From: UBA1876 sp964515395
Lineage (GTDB): Bacteria > Synergistota > Synergistia > Synergistales > Thermovirgaceae
Direction: 5' to 3'
Length of the DNA stretch: 15,874 bases
NCBI GenBank assembly: GCA_964515395.1
Contig: CAZERC010000031.1
Coordinates: forward strand, 1 to 15,874
The notes under the pieces are model-generated. The model did not search any database, had not been told where the DNA came from, and saw nothing but the letters and a program-made list of their open reading frames with translations. Shown piece by piece: positions 1 through 7,807 of this stretch. Numbering within the stretch: position 1 is the first letter of the stretch; each line of letters begins with the position of its first letter. The position numbers and the translations under genes were made by a program.

Positions 1-5
1 ATCAC
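1..5 (-). CDS. start of the gene downstream of the mutase (partial; probably the B12-binding subunit)
   Basis: Only the first five bases of this gene are inside the window. On the minus strand a GGGAGGT Shine-Dalgarno sequence (13-19) is followed, after a 7-nt spacer, by a GTG at 5-3, 34 nt beyond the mutase stop. The mutase gene here lacks a cobalamin-binding domain, and in split methylmalonyl-CoA mutases the small B12-binding subunit is commonly encoded next. Its identity is inferred from that context; no protein sequence is visible. Confidence 0.4.
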
Positions 6-39
6 GTCTCGTACCTCCCGTCCGTTCGCCTGACGTCCC

Positions 40-1722
40 CTAAAGGACGATGTTCTCCCTGTATTCACCGAACTCTTCCCGAAGCACGCCGCAGATTTCG
101 CCTTCCGTAGCGTAGACCTTCACGGCCTCGATAATCGGCGGCATCAGGTTCCTGCCTTCCTCGCGGGCGGCCTGCCTGATTTCCTCCAGCGCCCGACGCA
201 CGGCTTCGCCGTCCCGTTTTTCCTTCATGTCGCCCAGGGACTTCACCTGGTTTTCGCCGACCTTGGGATCCACCTTGAGGAGTCCCTTCGTTCCCTCGGC
301 GCCTTCCTTGCGGAAACGGTTCACTCCGACAACCACGCGATCGCCGCTTTCGACGGCCCGCTGATAGTTATAGGCGGCATCCTGGATTTGCTGCTGGACG
401 TAACCCTTCTCAATCGCAGCTTCCATTCCGCCCATCTCATCGATTTTCCCGATGTATTCAAGAGCCTGCTGTTCGATTTCGTTGGTCAGGCTTTCGACGG
501 CATAGCTTCCGGCCAAAGGATCCACCGTATTGGTGACGCCCGATTCGTACCCGATGATCTGCTGTGTCTTCAGGGCAATCCCGACACTCTTTTCAGAGGG
601 GAGAGCGAGGGCTTCATCAAAGCTGTTCGTGTGCAGCGACTGGGTGCCTCCCAGTACCGAAGCGAGCGCCTGAATGGCGACGCGGACGATGTTGTTTTCG
701 GGCTGCTGCGCCGTCAGCGTGCTTCCCGCCGTCTGTGTATGGAACCTCAGCATGAGAGATTTCGGGTCTGTGACTCCGAAACGCTCTTTCATCAGCTTGG
801 CCCAAAGGCGTCTTGCAGCCCTGAATTTCGCCACTTCTTCGAGGAAATCGTTGTGGGCGTTGAAGAAGAAGGACAACCGTCTTCCGAACACGTTCGGATC
901 GAGCCCGGCATCGACGGCGGCCTTGACGTAGGCAAGCCCGTCGGCGAGGGTAAAGGCCACTTCCTGCACTGCCGTCGAACCGGCTTCACGGATGTGGTAT
1001 CCCGAAATGGAGATGGTGTTCCATTTCGGCACATTCTCGCTGCAGAAGGCAAAAATGTCGGTAATCAGACGCATGGATGGCTCAGGCGGGAATATGTAGG
1101 TCCCCCTGGCAATGTATTCCTTGAGGATGTCGTTCTGGATGGTTCCGGAAAGTTTATCCGCCGCAACGCCCTGCTTCTCGCCGACTGCAATGTACATGGC
1201 GAGGAGAACAGAGGCGGGGGCGTTGATGGTCATCGAGGTGGAGACTTTTTCGAGGGGGATCTGGTCAAAGAGCACTTCCATGTCCGCCAGACTGTCGATG
1301 GCGACTCCGACCTTGCCCACTTCGCCCTGAGCCATTGGATGGTCTGAATCGTATCCGATCTGGGTCGGGAGGTCGAAGGCGACGGAAAGCCCAGTCTGGC
1401 CCTGTTCGAGGAGGTAACGGTATCTTTCGTTCGACTCTTTCGCCGTGCCAAACCCTGCGTACTGCCTCATCGTCCACAGCCGTCCGCGGTACATCGTCGG
1501 CTGAACGCCCCGGGTGTAGGGATACGTTCCGGGGAATCCGATATCCTCCATGAAATTCCTGTCCGCCAGTGATTCCGGCGTGTAGAGGCGTTCTACCTCG
1601 AGTCCGCCGGCGGTTTCAAATTTCTCGCGCCGTTCAGGGTGCTTTGCCAGGCCCTTTTCAAGCTTTTCCTCATACTTTTTCCGGCCCTGTTGGATACGTT
1701 CAAGTTCTTCCTTGTCAAACAC
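40..1722 (-). CDS. methylmalonyl-CoA mutase, large (catalytic) subunit
   Basis: Adenosylcobalamin-dependent mutase subunit interconverting methylmalonyl-CoA and succinyl-CoA, cytoplasmic, used in propionate metabolism. With the GTG start at 1722 the protein is 560 aa, the usual size for the separate catalytic subunit of anaerobes. The TIM-barrel hallmarks are present: a PYTRG...WTMRQYAGFG block (about 68-92), FDLPTQIGYDSDHP (about 116-129) and SGYHIREAGS with the catalytic His near 243. The protein ends at EYRENIVL with no DxHxxG cobalamin-binding domain, so it needs a partner subunit. The GTG was chosen because an AAAGGAGG sits 9 nt before it (1732-1739). The longer frame back to an ATG at 1884 adds an unconserved N-terminus that runs through the likely promoter and leader hairpin. 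Methylmalonyl versus isobutyryl- or ethylmalonyl-CoA specificity cannot be fully settled by eye. Confidence 0.93.
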   Translation of the reverse strand: MFDKEELERIQQGRKKYEEKLEKGLAKHPERREKFETAGGLEVERLYTPESLADRNFMEDIGFPGTYPYTRGVQPTMYRGRLWTMRQYAGFGTAKESNERYRYLLEQGQTGLSVAFDLPTQIGYDSDHPMAQGEVGKVGVAIDSLADMEVLFDQIPLEKVSTSMTINAPASVLLAMYIAVGEKQGVAADKLSGTIQNDILKEYIARGTYIFPPEPSMRLITDIFAFCSENVPKWNTISISGYHIREAGSTAVQEVAFTLADGLAYVKAAVDAGLDPNVFGRRLSFFFNAHNDFLEEVAKFRAARRLWAKLMKERFGVTDPKSLMLRFHTQTAGSTLTAQQPENNIVRVAIQALASVLGGTQSLHTNSFDEALALPSEKSVGIALKTQQIIGYESGVTNTVDPLAGSYAVESLTNEIEQQALEYIGKIDEMGGMEAAIEKGYVQQQIQDAAYNYQRAVESGDRVVVGVNRFRKEGAEGTKGLLKVDPKVGENQVKSLGDMKEKRDGEAVRRALEEIRQAAREEGRNLMPPIIEAVKVYATEGEICGVLREEFGEYRENIVL

Positions 1723-1785
1723 TTCAGGACGCCTCCTTTGATCGCTGCGTTCTGGATGGATTTTCCCTCGTTTTTCAGGGGGTAC

Positions 1786-1820
1786 CGGCGACAAAAAAGG
1801 GGGGAATTCCCCTTTCGCCG
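1786..1820 (-). promoter_or_regulatory. 5'-leader hairpin of the mutase transcript (possible attenuator)
   Basis: In the minus-strand RNA, CGGCGA (1820-1815) pairs with TCGCCG (1791-1786). Inside it AAGGGG (1814-1809) pairs with CCCCTT (1802-1797), and a TTTTG bulge lies on the 3' side. If the predicted promoter is right, this hairpin is almost at the 5' end of the message. The inner stem followed by six T residues also resembles an intrinsic terminator, so it could stabilise the RNA or attenuate it. The structure was read by eye. Confidence 0.35.
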
Positions 1821-1824
1821 TCAT

Positions 1825-1853
1825 ACAATAGGTGAACTGAGTTACAAACGCAA
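1825..1853 (-). promoter_or_regulatory. putative sigma-70 promoter for the mutase
   Basis: On the minus strand TTGCGT (1853-1848) and TATTGT (1830-1825) are separated by exactly 17 bp. This places transcription initiation near 1818, about 95 nt before the GTG start. A 6-bp inverted repeat, TTCCGC-N6-GCGGAA (1860-1877), lies just upstream of the -35 box and could be an operator. The match is moderate and untested. Confidence 0.4.
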
Positions 1854-1924
1854 CAATTATTCCGCAGACAAGCGGAAAATGCAACCATTTAGGCAGAATT
1901 GCAAGATAACTGGCTACAAATAAT

Positions 1925-1948
1925 CAAACCCCCGGGAAAGGGGGTTCG
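1925..1948 (-). terminator. rho-independent terminator of the dctPQM-pxpBCA operon
   Basis: Downstream of the pxpA stop, minus-strand AACCCCC and GGGGGTT form a stem around a TTTCCC loop, extendable by two pairs including a G-U. It is followed by the T-rich stretch TGATTATTTG. It separates the oxoprolinase genes from the mutase promoter. Confidence 0.6.
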
Positions 1949-1959
1949 GTATTCACCTG

Positions 1960-2751
1960 TTACTTTCTGCAATCCCTGGAGGCAATGACTTTTTCCATCG
2001 GCATGATGGTGACGTCGGAAGCTTCGAGTATTTCCCGGATCTTTTTCGCGTTCTCAACGGCTTCGGGAGTATCCCCGTGAAGGCAGATAGTGTCAGGCTT
2101 CAGGGCAATATCAACACCTCCGTCGGCAGTGACGATTCCTTCTTTTACCATCCGGAGCACCCTTCTGGCTGCGACCTCCGGATCATGGATCACCGCCCCG
2201 GGTCGGGAACGTGGCATCAGGGAACCGTCCGGCATGTATTCCCTGTCCGCAAAAGCTTCCTCCGCAAGGGGGACGCCGGCTTTCTCCGCAGCTTTGCGGA
2301 ACGCCGAATTCGCAAGGCCTACCAGTATCAGGCTTCCTCCGGCATCCTTGACGGCCGAAGCTATGGCCTCAGCAAGGGCCGGGTCCGAGGCAGCCTGGTT
2401 GTACAAAGCGCCGTGGGCCTTGACGTGCTGCAGTTCTCTGCCGTTCGCCCTGGCAATCGCTCTCAATGATCCTATCTGGTAGAGGGTGAAAGCGTAAACT
2501 TCTTCGGGAGTGCAACTCATCTTGCGCCGACCGAATCCGACCAGATCCGGATGACCAGGATGCGCCCCGACGGCAACCCCTTTTTTTACAGCAAGCTTTA
2601 CGGTCTTCAACATGACTGAGGGATCCCCCGCATGGAATCCGCAAGCCACGTTGGCGGAGGTCACAAATTCCATGACCTCCCCGTCGTTGCCCAGGGTATA
2701 GGCTCCGAAACTTTCGCCAAGATCGCTGTTCAGGTCGACTAAAGCTTTCAT
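1960..2751 (-). CDS. pxpA: 5-oxoprolinase subunit PxpA (LamB/YcsF family)
   Basis: One of three subunits of the bacterial ATP-dependent 5-oxoprolinase, which opens 5-oxo-L-proline (pyroglutamate) to L-glutamate in the cytoplasm. The N-terminus VDLNSDLGESFGAY is the LamB/YcsF signature. Further family blocks follow: ACGFHAGDPSVM, VGAHPGHPD, VKAHGALYN and, near the C-terminus, ICLHGDTP, carrying conserved His and Asp residues. The protein is 263 aa from the ATG at 2751, which has an AGGTGG motif upstream. A GTG at 2763 would add four residues but has a poorer SD. It is the last gene of the operon, 30 nt after pxpC and before a terminator. Older annotations call the family 'lactam utilization protein LamB'. 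Confidence 0.93.
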   Translation of the reverse strand: MKALVDLNSDLGESFGAYTLGNDGEVMEFVTSANVACGFHAGDPSVMLKTVKLAVKKGVAVGAHPGHPDLVGFGRRKMSCTPEEVYAFTLYQIGSLRAIARANGRELQHVKAHGALYNQAASDPALAEAIASAVKDAGGSLILVGLANSAFRKAAEKAGVPLAEEAFADREYMPDGSLMPRSRPGAVIHDPEVAARRVLRMVKEGIVTADGGVDIALKPDTICLHGDTPEAVENAKKIREILEASDVTIMPMEKVIASRDCRK

Positions 2752-2781
2752 GCAACTTTCCACCTTTCTCTTCTGACCTCT

Positions 2782-3855
2782 TTAGAGGGTTTCCCAATCC
2801 ACCCGATGTTTTTCGCCTTCGACGGTTACGATCATCGAGCCCTTGTCAGGCCGTTTCAACGGTGCGGAAGATACGGGCCTCGGCCTGGAACGGTAATCCG
2901 CAGCCTGGATCCTGATGTCCCGGAGCCTCCTGGCCAATTCTTTCAGTCGAACAACCGCTTCCTGCAAACCTACGGCTTTGAAGGAGACTTTGTCCCCGGG
3001 CCCCATCCGTCCGGCCGCGGGAACATCCGCCGTAATCACTGTTGCGATCTTCGCATATCCCCCTGTCGTCTGCCGATCGGCGAGCATGATAATCGGTTTG
3101 CCGTGCCCCGGTACTTGAACGGATCCAGGGGGAATCGCATCGGATACGATATCCGCTCCGGCCTTGTGCTCTATGGTGGGCCCCTCAAGCCGGTATCCCA
3201 TCCTGTCGGCATTCGGACCTATCTCGTAGATCTGTGCGCAAAACCTTTCGAAAGATTCCCGGGGGAACATGTGTATCTGGGGACCCTCTATGACGGACAG
3301 TGTCCGCACGTCTTCCACAGCGTATATGTCTTCAAAGGAGGGAGCAAAACCCACGGTCCTTTCCACAAGCGGCTGTTCCTTCCCCGTCTCCAGGACGTCC
3401 CCCGGTTTCAGCGGGCGCCCGTGAAGTCCTCCGACGGCCGCCCTGACATATGTGGAGCGACTTCCCATAACAACCGGGACATCCAGCCCTCCACCGAAAC
3501 AGATGTAACTGCGGCAACCTTTCCCGACAGGACCGGCGAAAGAGAGACTGTCCCCATCATGAACCTTGAAACATTGCCACATGGCGACCGCCTCGCCGTT
3601 CAGCCTCGGCTGAAGGTCCGCCCCCGCCACAGCAAGGATTCCCGAACCCTGAAAATGCAGTTTTGGCCCGGACAAGGTGCATTCGAGTCCTGCGGCATCC
3701 TCGGGGTTTCCGACAATCATGTTTCCCACGCGGAGGGCAAACCAGTCCATGGCCCCGGCGACGGGCATGCCAATGGCCTGATGGCCCCATCGTCCCAGGT
3801 CCTGAATCGTGGTAAAAAGTCCTGGTTTCACGACGGTCATTTTCATTGCGGCCAT
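2782..3855 (-). CDS. pxpC: 5-oxoprolinase subunit PxpC (KipA / biotin-dependent carboxyltransferase-like family)
   Basis: Subunit of the PxpABC 5-oxoprolinase, working with PxpB and PxpA. The N-terminus VVKPGLFTTIQDLGRWGHQAIGMPVAGAMD matches the KipA/AHS2 domain start. GNPEDAAGLECTLSGP, the GRPLKPGDVL region and GHGKPIIMLADRQTTGGYAKIATV are further family blocks. The length of 357 aa is slightly long because of an Arg- and Pro-rich C-terminal tail. The ATG at 3855 overlaps the end of pxpB by 13 nt. An internal ATG at 3846 would instead give an ATGA overlap with the pxpB stop. Either way, translation is probably coupled to pxpB. Older names include 'allophanate hydrolase subunit 2' and 'urea amidolyase-related'. 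Confidence 0.92.
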   Translation of the reverse strand: MAAMKMTVVKPGLFTTIQDLGRWGHQAIGMPVAGAMDWFALRVGNMIVGNPEDAAGLECTLSGPKLHFQGSGILAVAGADLQPRLNGEAVAMWQCFKVHDGDSLSFAGPVGKGCRSYICFGGGLDVPVVMGSRSTYVRAAVGGLHGRPLKPGDVLETGKEQPLVERTVGFAPSFEDIYAVEDVRTLSVIEGPQIHMFPRESFERFCAQIYEIGPNADRMGYRLEGPTIEHKAGADIVSDAIPPGSVQVPGHGKPIIMLADRQTTGGYAKIATVITADVPAAGRMGPGDKVSFKAVGLQEAVVRLKELARRLRDIRIQAADYRSRPRPVSSAPLKRPDKGSMIVTVEGEKHRVDWETL

Positions 3856-4559
3856 GTTTCCTTTCCTTCTTGTATCCTGCGGAAGCGATCACCGTCAATG
3901 GACGTAAACCGTAACCTCATCCCCGCTTCCAGGAGGACCGGCGGGTCCCTGAACGGGTCAAAGAGGGTAAGCGGAGTCCGTCCGATGAGCCTCCATCCAC
4001 CCGGGCTCTCGACAGGATAAATCCCTGTCTGTTTTCCCGCTATCCCCACACTTCCGGCGGGAATCGCGACCCTCGGCTCATCGAGCCTGGGAGTTTCCAG
4101 CTTCGGGTTCATTCCCCCGAGATAGGGGAACCCGGGGGTAAACCCCAGCATGTAGACAAGATAAACCTGTCCGGTATGAAGCCTCACGACCTCGTCCTCA
4201 TCAATTCCGGCATGGGCCGCGACAGAGGCAAGGTCCGGACCGAAGTCCCCTCCGTAACAAACGGGAATCCCAAAAGGCACCTGTTCCTCCCGTCCCGTCA
4301 CCGAATACTGCCGAAGCCAGCGGGCGGCTGTTTCCGCGACAACATCCCTCTCCGCACGAAAGCTGTCAACGTAGACGGCCACTGACCGGTAGGTGGGAAC
4401 CACTTCCACAACCCAGTCAGGCGCTGACATTCGGGCATGTGCGGCAAAGGCCACGGCCCTGGCATTGATTTCTTCATCAATGACGTCACCGAACTCAATG
4501 ACGTAGCAGGAATCGCCGGCCCAGCCGGCTCGCGGGAAAGCATCTCCGGTTATCGGCAC
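3843..4559 (-). CDS. pxpB: 5-oxoprolinase subunit PxpB (KipI / AHS1 family)
   Basis: Subunit of the PxpABC 5-oxoprolinase; Bacillus KipI, which inhibits the KinA kinase, is the family namesake. The signatures PVCYGGDFGPDL (about 99-110), LGFTPGFPYLGG (about 138-149) and PAGSVGIAGKQTGIYP...GGWRLIGRT follow in order, as in AHS1 domains. I chose the GTG at 4559 (VPITGDAF..., 238 aa) because an AAAGGAGGG precedes it by 6 nt. The longer frame from an ATG at 4580 has no SD and would translate that SD. The gene begins 33 nt after dctM and its stop overlaps the start region of pxpC. Metabolic use rather than a sporulation role is inferred from pxpC and pxpA next to it. Confidence 0.92.
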   Translation of the reverse strand: MPITGDAFPRAGWAGDSCYVIEFGDVIDEEINARAVAFAAHARMSAPDWVVEVVPTYRSVAVYVDSFRAERDVVAETAARWLRQYSVTGREEQVPFGIPVCYGGDFGPDLASVAAHAGIDEDEVVRLHTGQVYLVYMLGFTPGFPYLGGMNPKLETPRLDEPRVAIPAGSVGIAGKQTGIYPVESPGGWRLIGRTPLTLFDPFRDPPVLLEAGMRLRFTSIDGDRFRRIQEGKETWPQ

Positions 4560-4592
4560 GACGGTCCCTCCTTTCTCCATGAATAATGCACG

Positions 4593-5894
4593 TTACCGTC
4601 CCATCAGGTTCGGAAGATACAGGACTATGTCGGGAAAGACCGTGAGAAAGGTCGTGACCACCAGAAGGAGCACAAAAAAGGGCAGGGCGGAAACGGCAAT
4701 TTTCCCGATGTCGTCCTGGATGAGTCCGTTGATGACAAAGAGGTTAAACCCGACAGGCGGCGTGATCTGTGCCAGCTGAATCATGATCACAAGATAGATG
4801 CCGAACCAGATGGGGTCAAACCCTGCTTGCTCAATAAGCGGCAATGAGATGGGAAGGCTCATGACGATCATCGAAAAACCGTCGAGAAGGCATCCCATAA
4901 AAAGATACATCGCCGAGAGAACGACGATAAGCATGTAAGGGGAAACCCCCATTTCTGCGATGAACTCCGTCAGTTTCCGCGCGATTCCCAGGTATCCGAC
5001 CGTAACGGAAAGGAAAGCGGCACCACAAACGATCCACATGATCATGCAGCTTGTCTTCACCGCTCCCATCAACGCTTCCCGAAACACATCGCGGGAAAGA
5101 CTTCTCGTCAAGGCCGCAAAAAAGAGGGCCCCAACCACACCGACTGCAGCAGCTTCTGTAGGCGTTGCCCATCCGGCGTAAATACTCCCCAAAACAGCGG
5201 TGACCAGTATAATGACCGGCGCAAGCAAGGGTATCGCATGAATCCTGTCCCGCCATGTAAATTCCCGGCTTCCACCCGGAGCAAGAGCAGGGTTTCTGAC
5301 ACACCGGACCATGACGTAGCCGCTGAAGGCCACGGCGATGATAACCCCGGGTATGAATCCAGCCATGAACAACTTTCCGATGCTGACGTCGGCCATGATT
5401 CCGTAGACCAGCATCATCATGCTCGGAGGGATGAGAAAACCCAAAGTCCCTGCACCGGCAAGGGAGCCGATACTCAGTTTCCTGTCATAATTCCGTTTCT
5501 GAAATTCGGGAAGCGTGATCTTTCCGACAGTGGCCGTCGTCGCGGCCGAAGAACCGCTGACCGCTGCAAAAAGGGCACTCGCGAAAATGTTGACATGCAA
5601 AAGCCGCCCTGGTATTCCCTCCATCCACGGGGAAAGCCCCTTGAAAAGATTCTCGGATATCTTGCTCCTGAAAAGGATCTCTCCCATAAAGATAAAAAGC
5701 GGCAGGGCAAGCATCGTCGAACCACTGGTATTGTTCCATGCAATATTGGCAAGGATGGTTGTTGCCGGGAGACTTGTAAATATCAGCAGACCGGCGAGTC
5801 CTACAACAAAGAGGGAGATGCCGATCCATACGGTGCTGCCGAGCAAGAGTACCAGGATCCCGGAAAGAGTCAGGGAAACAGTGAAAAGATCCAT
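4593..5894 (-). CDS. dctM: TRAP transporter large permease, DctM subunit
   Basis: Main transport subunit of a tripartite ATP-independent periplasmic (TRAP) transporter in the inner membrane; family members use a sodium gradient. The 433-aa protein is almost all hydrophobic spans. Family blocks are GSSAATTATVGKITLPEF, a GAGTLGFLIPPSMMMLVYG stretch, YAGWATPTEAAAVGVVGAL and, late in the protein, QITPPVGFNLFVINGL. The ATG at 5894 follows a GGAGGAG by 6 nt. The frame extends to 5945, but the extra 17 residues (MPPCNDVLGG...) are polar and not family-like. It lies 88 nt after dctQ and 33 nt before pxpB. Confidence 0.94.
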   Translation of the reverse strand: MDLFTVSLTLSGILVLLLGSTVWIGISLFVVGLAGLLIFTSLPATTILANIAWNNTSGSTMLALPLFIFMGEILFRSKISENLFKGLSPWMEGIPGRLLHVNIFASALFAAVSGSSAATTATVGKITLPEFQKRNYDRKLSIGSLAGAGTLGFLIPPSMMMLVYGIMADVSIGKLFMAGFIPGVIIAVAFSGYVMVRCVRNPALAPGGSREFTWRDRIHAIPLLAPVIILVTAVLGSIYAGWATPTEAAAVGVVGALFFAALTRSLSRDVFREALMGAVKTSCMIMWIVCGAAFLSVTVGYLGIARKLTEFIAEMGVSPYMLIVVLSAMYLFMGCLLDGFSMIVMSLPISLPLIEQAGFDPIWFGIYLVIMIQLAQITPPVGFNLFVINGLIQDDIGKIAVSALPFFVLLLVVTTFLTVFPDIVLYLPNLMGR

Positions 5895-5982
5895 CAGTCT
5901 CTCCTCCCCGCATGGGCCGCCCAGGACATCGTTGCAGGGGGGCAACCCCCTTCACTGTGAAGAAAATCGATCGTCGCAAACT

Positions 5983-6516
5983 TCATCTGCCAAGGGCCTC
6001 CGATTCTTCCGGTACAGATTTATAGTCGCCTTCCTTGAGAAGACGGAGACTTTTGAAAAACTCTGCAATAAACTGCACCATCATGATGAACGATCCCGCC
6101 GGAAGAAAGAATTGAGGGATCGCCAGGGGAGTTCCGGAGATCTGCATCGACTTGGTTTCGCTGACGACAGAGTCCCAGAAAAATAGAAAGGTTACCCATG
6201 TCAACAATGCACAGAAGACAAAGCCGAAAACAAAACAGACCATATCGAGCTGAAGTCGTCTCTTCTCTGAAATGACATGCTGCAGAAAGGTCATCCGTAT
6301 ATGCGCCCTGTGCCGAAGGGTGTACCCCAGCGCCAGGAAAGTCAAAGCCGCCATGAGGTACCCCGAGTATTCCTCAGTGATGTACAGTGTCCGGGAAAAC
6401 ACCGACCGCATCACGATCTCTGCGGTCACCAGAAGGACCCCGGCACAGATCATTATTCCGGAAAGGATCCCGCCCAGGTCGGACAGCTTGTCCGTCAACC
6501 GGATCATACGCTCCAT
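5983..6516 (-). CDS. dctQ: TRAP transporter small permease, DctQ subunit
   Basis: Small membrane subunit of the same TRAP transporter, which associates with DctM. Four hydrophobic spans are visible: LGGILSGIMICAGVLLVTAEIVM, YSGYLMAALTFLALGYTL, MVCFVFGFVFCALLTWVTFLFF and IPQFFLPAGSFIMMVQFIAEF. The family motifs EEYSGYL and SGTPLAIPQFFLPAGS are present. The ATG at 6516 (177 aa) follows a GGAGGT SD. The frame continues upstream to 6564, but those residues lie in the intergenic hairpin region. It is placed between dctP and dctM, the usual TRAP order. Confidence 0.92.
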   Translation of the reverse strand: MERMIRLTDKLSDLGGILSGIMICAGVLLVTAEIVMRSVFSRTLYITEEYSGYLMAALTFLALGYTLRHRAHIRMTFLQHVISEKRRLQLDMVCFVFGFVFCALLTWVTFLFFWDSVVSETKSMQISGTPLAIPQFFLPAGSFIMMVQFIAEFFKSLRLLKEGDYKSVPEESEALGR

Positions 6517-6544
6517 GAATACATTCCACCTCCAGGTTCCGGAT

Positions 6545-6582
6545 GCGCCGGCACGCGGCCGCAAAGGGCCGTGTGCCGGCGC
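6545..6582 (-). other. large intergenic stem-loop between dctP and dctQ
   Basis: GCGCCGGCAC (6545-6554) and GTGCCGGCGC (6573-6582) form a perfect 10-bp arm. A further CGGCC/GGCCG helix continues inward across one mismatch around a 6-nt loop. No T-run follows on the minus strand, so it is not a typical terminator. Its position just after the binding-protein gene suggests RNA stabilisation or partial attenuation, which would give more DctP than DctQM. That role is inferred from similar placement in other transporter operons. Confidence 0.6.
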
Positions 6583-6599
6583 TGTTTGTTACCTCTTTG

Positions 6600-7595
6600 C
6601 TATTTCCGGCCGACTTCCTCCAGGAACTTGTCGACAATTTCCTGTGCTTCGGGTGATGCTTCCGCAAGCCAGTTCGCACGGATCTCTTCAGTGACTTGCG
6701 TCAGTTCGTCAAGGATCTCGTCCGTAACCGGGACACTGACAATGCCGTTTTCATTGCAAATGGCTTCCTGTTCCTTGTCCAGCTCGGCAACCATGTCCCA
6801 CATGTACTTTTCGACTTCCTCGCCGGCTTCGACCAACGCTGCCTGTTCTTCTTCGCTCAAGCTGTTGAACGTATCGAGATTGATCGTATGGAGGTCGGTG
6901 GCCATGGTGACGTCGAAACGGTGGAAGTATTTGAGGACTTCCCAGAACTTTGCGTCCACAGCAGTCGGCGTCGAGGTCAGGACGGAGTCGATCAGCCCTG
7001 TTGCCAGTGAGGAATAGACTTCGCTGAAAGGCAGCGGATAGGGCGTCGCGCCGACGGCCCTCATCACAAGTGCTCCGTTCTTGTCATAGGTCCTTGTCTT
7101 GAGACCTCCCATGTCTTCCAGGGTGTGGATTTCCTTCTGGGTCCACAATCCGGCTGCAGGCCAGGGTGCAATGTAAAGGATTTTCTGGTTCCATTTTTCT
7201 TCCGCCACCTTGTCGAAATAGGGCCTGCAGATTTCGCTGAGAAGTTTCCCCTCATCAAATCCCCTGACGAGAAATGGCAGGGTGGGGATGCCGAAAAGCG
7301 ACTCGTCTCCGGCCACTCCACTGGTGAGCATGTCCGAAACGGGAATGAGACCGTCCCTGACCGCCTTCAAAAGCTCCGGCCCCTTGTATCCAAGAGCACC
7401 TCCTGCATGGACGATGATTTCCACTTCGCCGCCTGTTTTTTCATCGACAAGCTCGGCAAACTTCTCAAGCGCCTTCGTCTGGTGATTTTTCGGCGGCCAG
7501 ACTGAATTGGCATCCAGCCGCGTTGCGGCGTCCGCCATACCACAGGACATCACGACAAATAGAAACAGCATGGCAAGGCTGAGGATCTTTCTCAC
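6600..7595 (-). CDS. dctP: TRAP transporter solute-binding protein, DctP family
   Basis: Extracytoplasmic binding protein that delivers the substrate to DctQM. The 331-aa protein starts with a signal peptide (MRKILSLAMLFLFVVMSCGMADA). Cleavage is probably after ADA near residue 23, although VMSC ending at Cys18 is a weak lipobox-like alternative. The DctP signatures are ELLKAVRDGLIPVSDM, GGLKTR with the carboxylate-binding Arg at about 168, and PFSEVYSSLATGLIDSV. The GTG start at 7595 follows GGGAGGT at a good distance. It is the first gene of the operon, with a sigma-54-type promoter about 200 nt upstream. A 5-oxoproline substrate is inferred from the pxpBCA genes downstream, not from binding-site residues. 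Confidence 0.93.
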   Translation of the reverse strand: MRKILSLAMLFLFVVMSCGMADAATRLDANSVWPPKNHQTKALEKFAELVDEKTGGEVEIIVHAGGALGYKGPELLKAVRDGLIPVSDMLTSGVAGDESLFGIPTLPFLVRGFDEGKLLSEICRPYFDKVAEEKWNQKILYIAPWPAAGLWTQKEIHTLEDMGGLKTRTYDKNGALVMRAVGATPYPLPFSEVYSSLATGLIDSVLTSTPTAVDAKFWEVLKYFHRFDVTMATDLHTINLDTFNSLSEEEQAALVEAGEEVEKYMWDMVAELDKEQEAICNENGIVSVPVTDEILDELTQVTEEIRANWLAEASPEAQEIVDKFLEEVGRK

Positions 7596-7807
7596 GTAAA
7601 CAACACCTCCCGAACTGATACACCTGCCAGGAATGACAGGCCTGGACCGGCAGATTCCGGAACGCTTCCGTTCCTTTCCCGCCGGATTCCCTCCTCCATC
7701 CGCACCGAAATCCGCCGAAACATGGGAGCAATGTTTCAGGCTGCTTTCCTCTCTCCCTCCTTTCTAATATCAAGGGGTTTCGGGCTCCTTCTACCTACAT
7801 TATAATA
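7596..7807 (-). promoter_or_regulatory. long structured 5' leader of dctP
   Basis: About 200 nt lie between the predicted start of transcription and the dctP GTG, with no convincing ORF. Small stems are visible: GAAACAT-N7-ATGTTTC (7717-7737), GGAACG-N4-CGTTCC on the strand of transcription, and CCTGTCA-N4-TGGCAGG just before the SD. No riboswitch class was recognised. Confidence 0.3.

Noticed and set aside
388..1347. Long plus-strand ORF (319 aa) opposite the mutase
   Set aside because: It is fully antisense to a strongly conserved gene. Its translation is rich in Arg, His and Gly with no recognisable motif, and no SD was seen.
1880..1895. Second sigma-54-like site upstream of the mutase (TGCCTAAATGGTTGCA on the minus strand)
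   Set aside because: The invariant GG of the -24 element is missing (TGCC), so the match is only to the -12 half. The sigma-70-type boxes downstream fit better.
2806..4020. Long plus-strand ORF (404 aa) opposite pxpC and pxpB
   Set aside because: It is a shadow of the GC-rich codon structure of pxpC/pxpB, with low-complexity Arg/Pro/Gly composition and no family motif.
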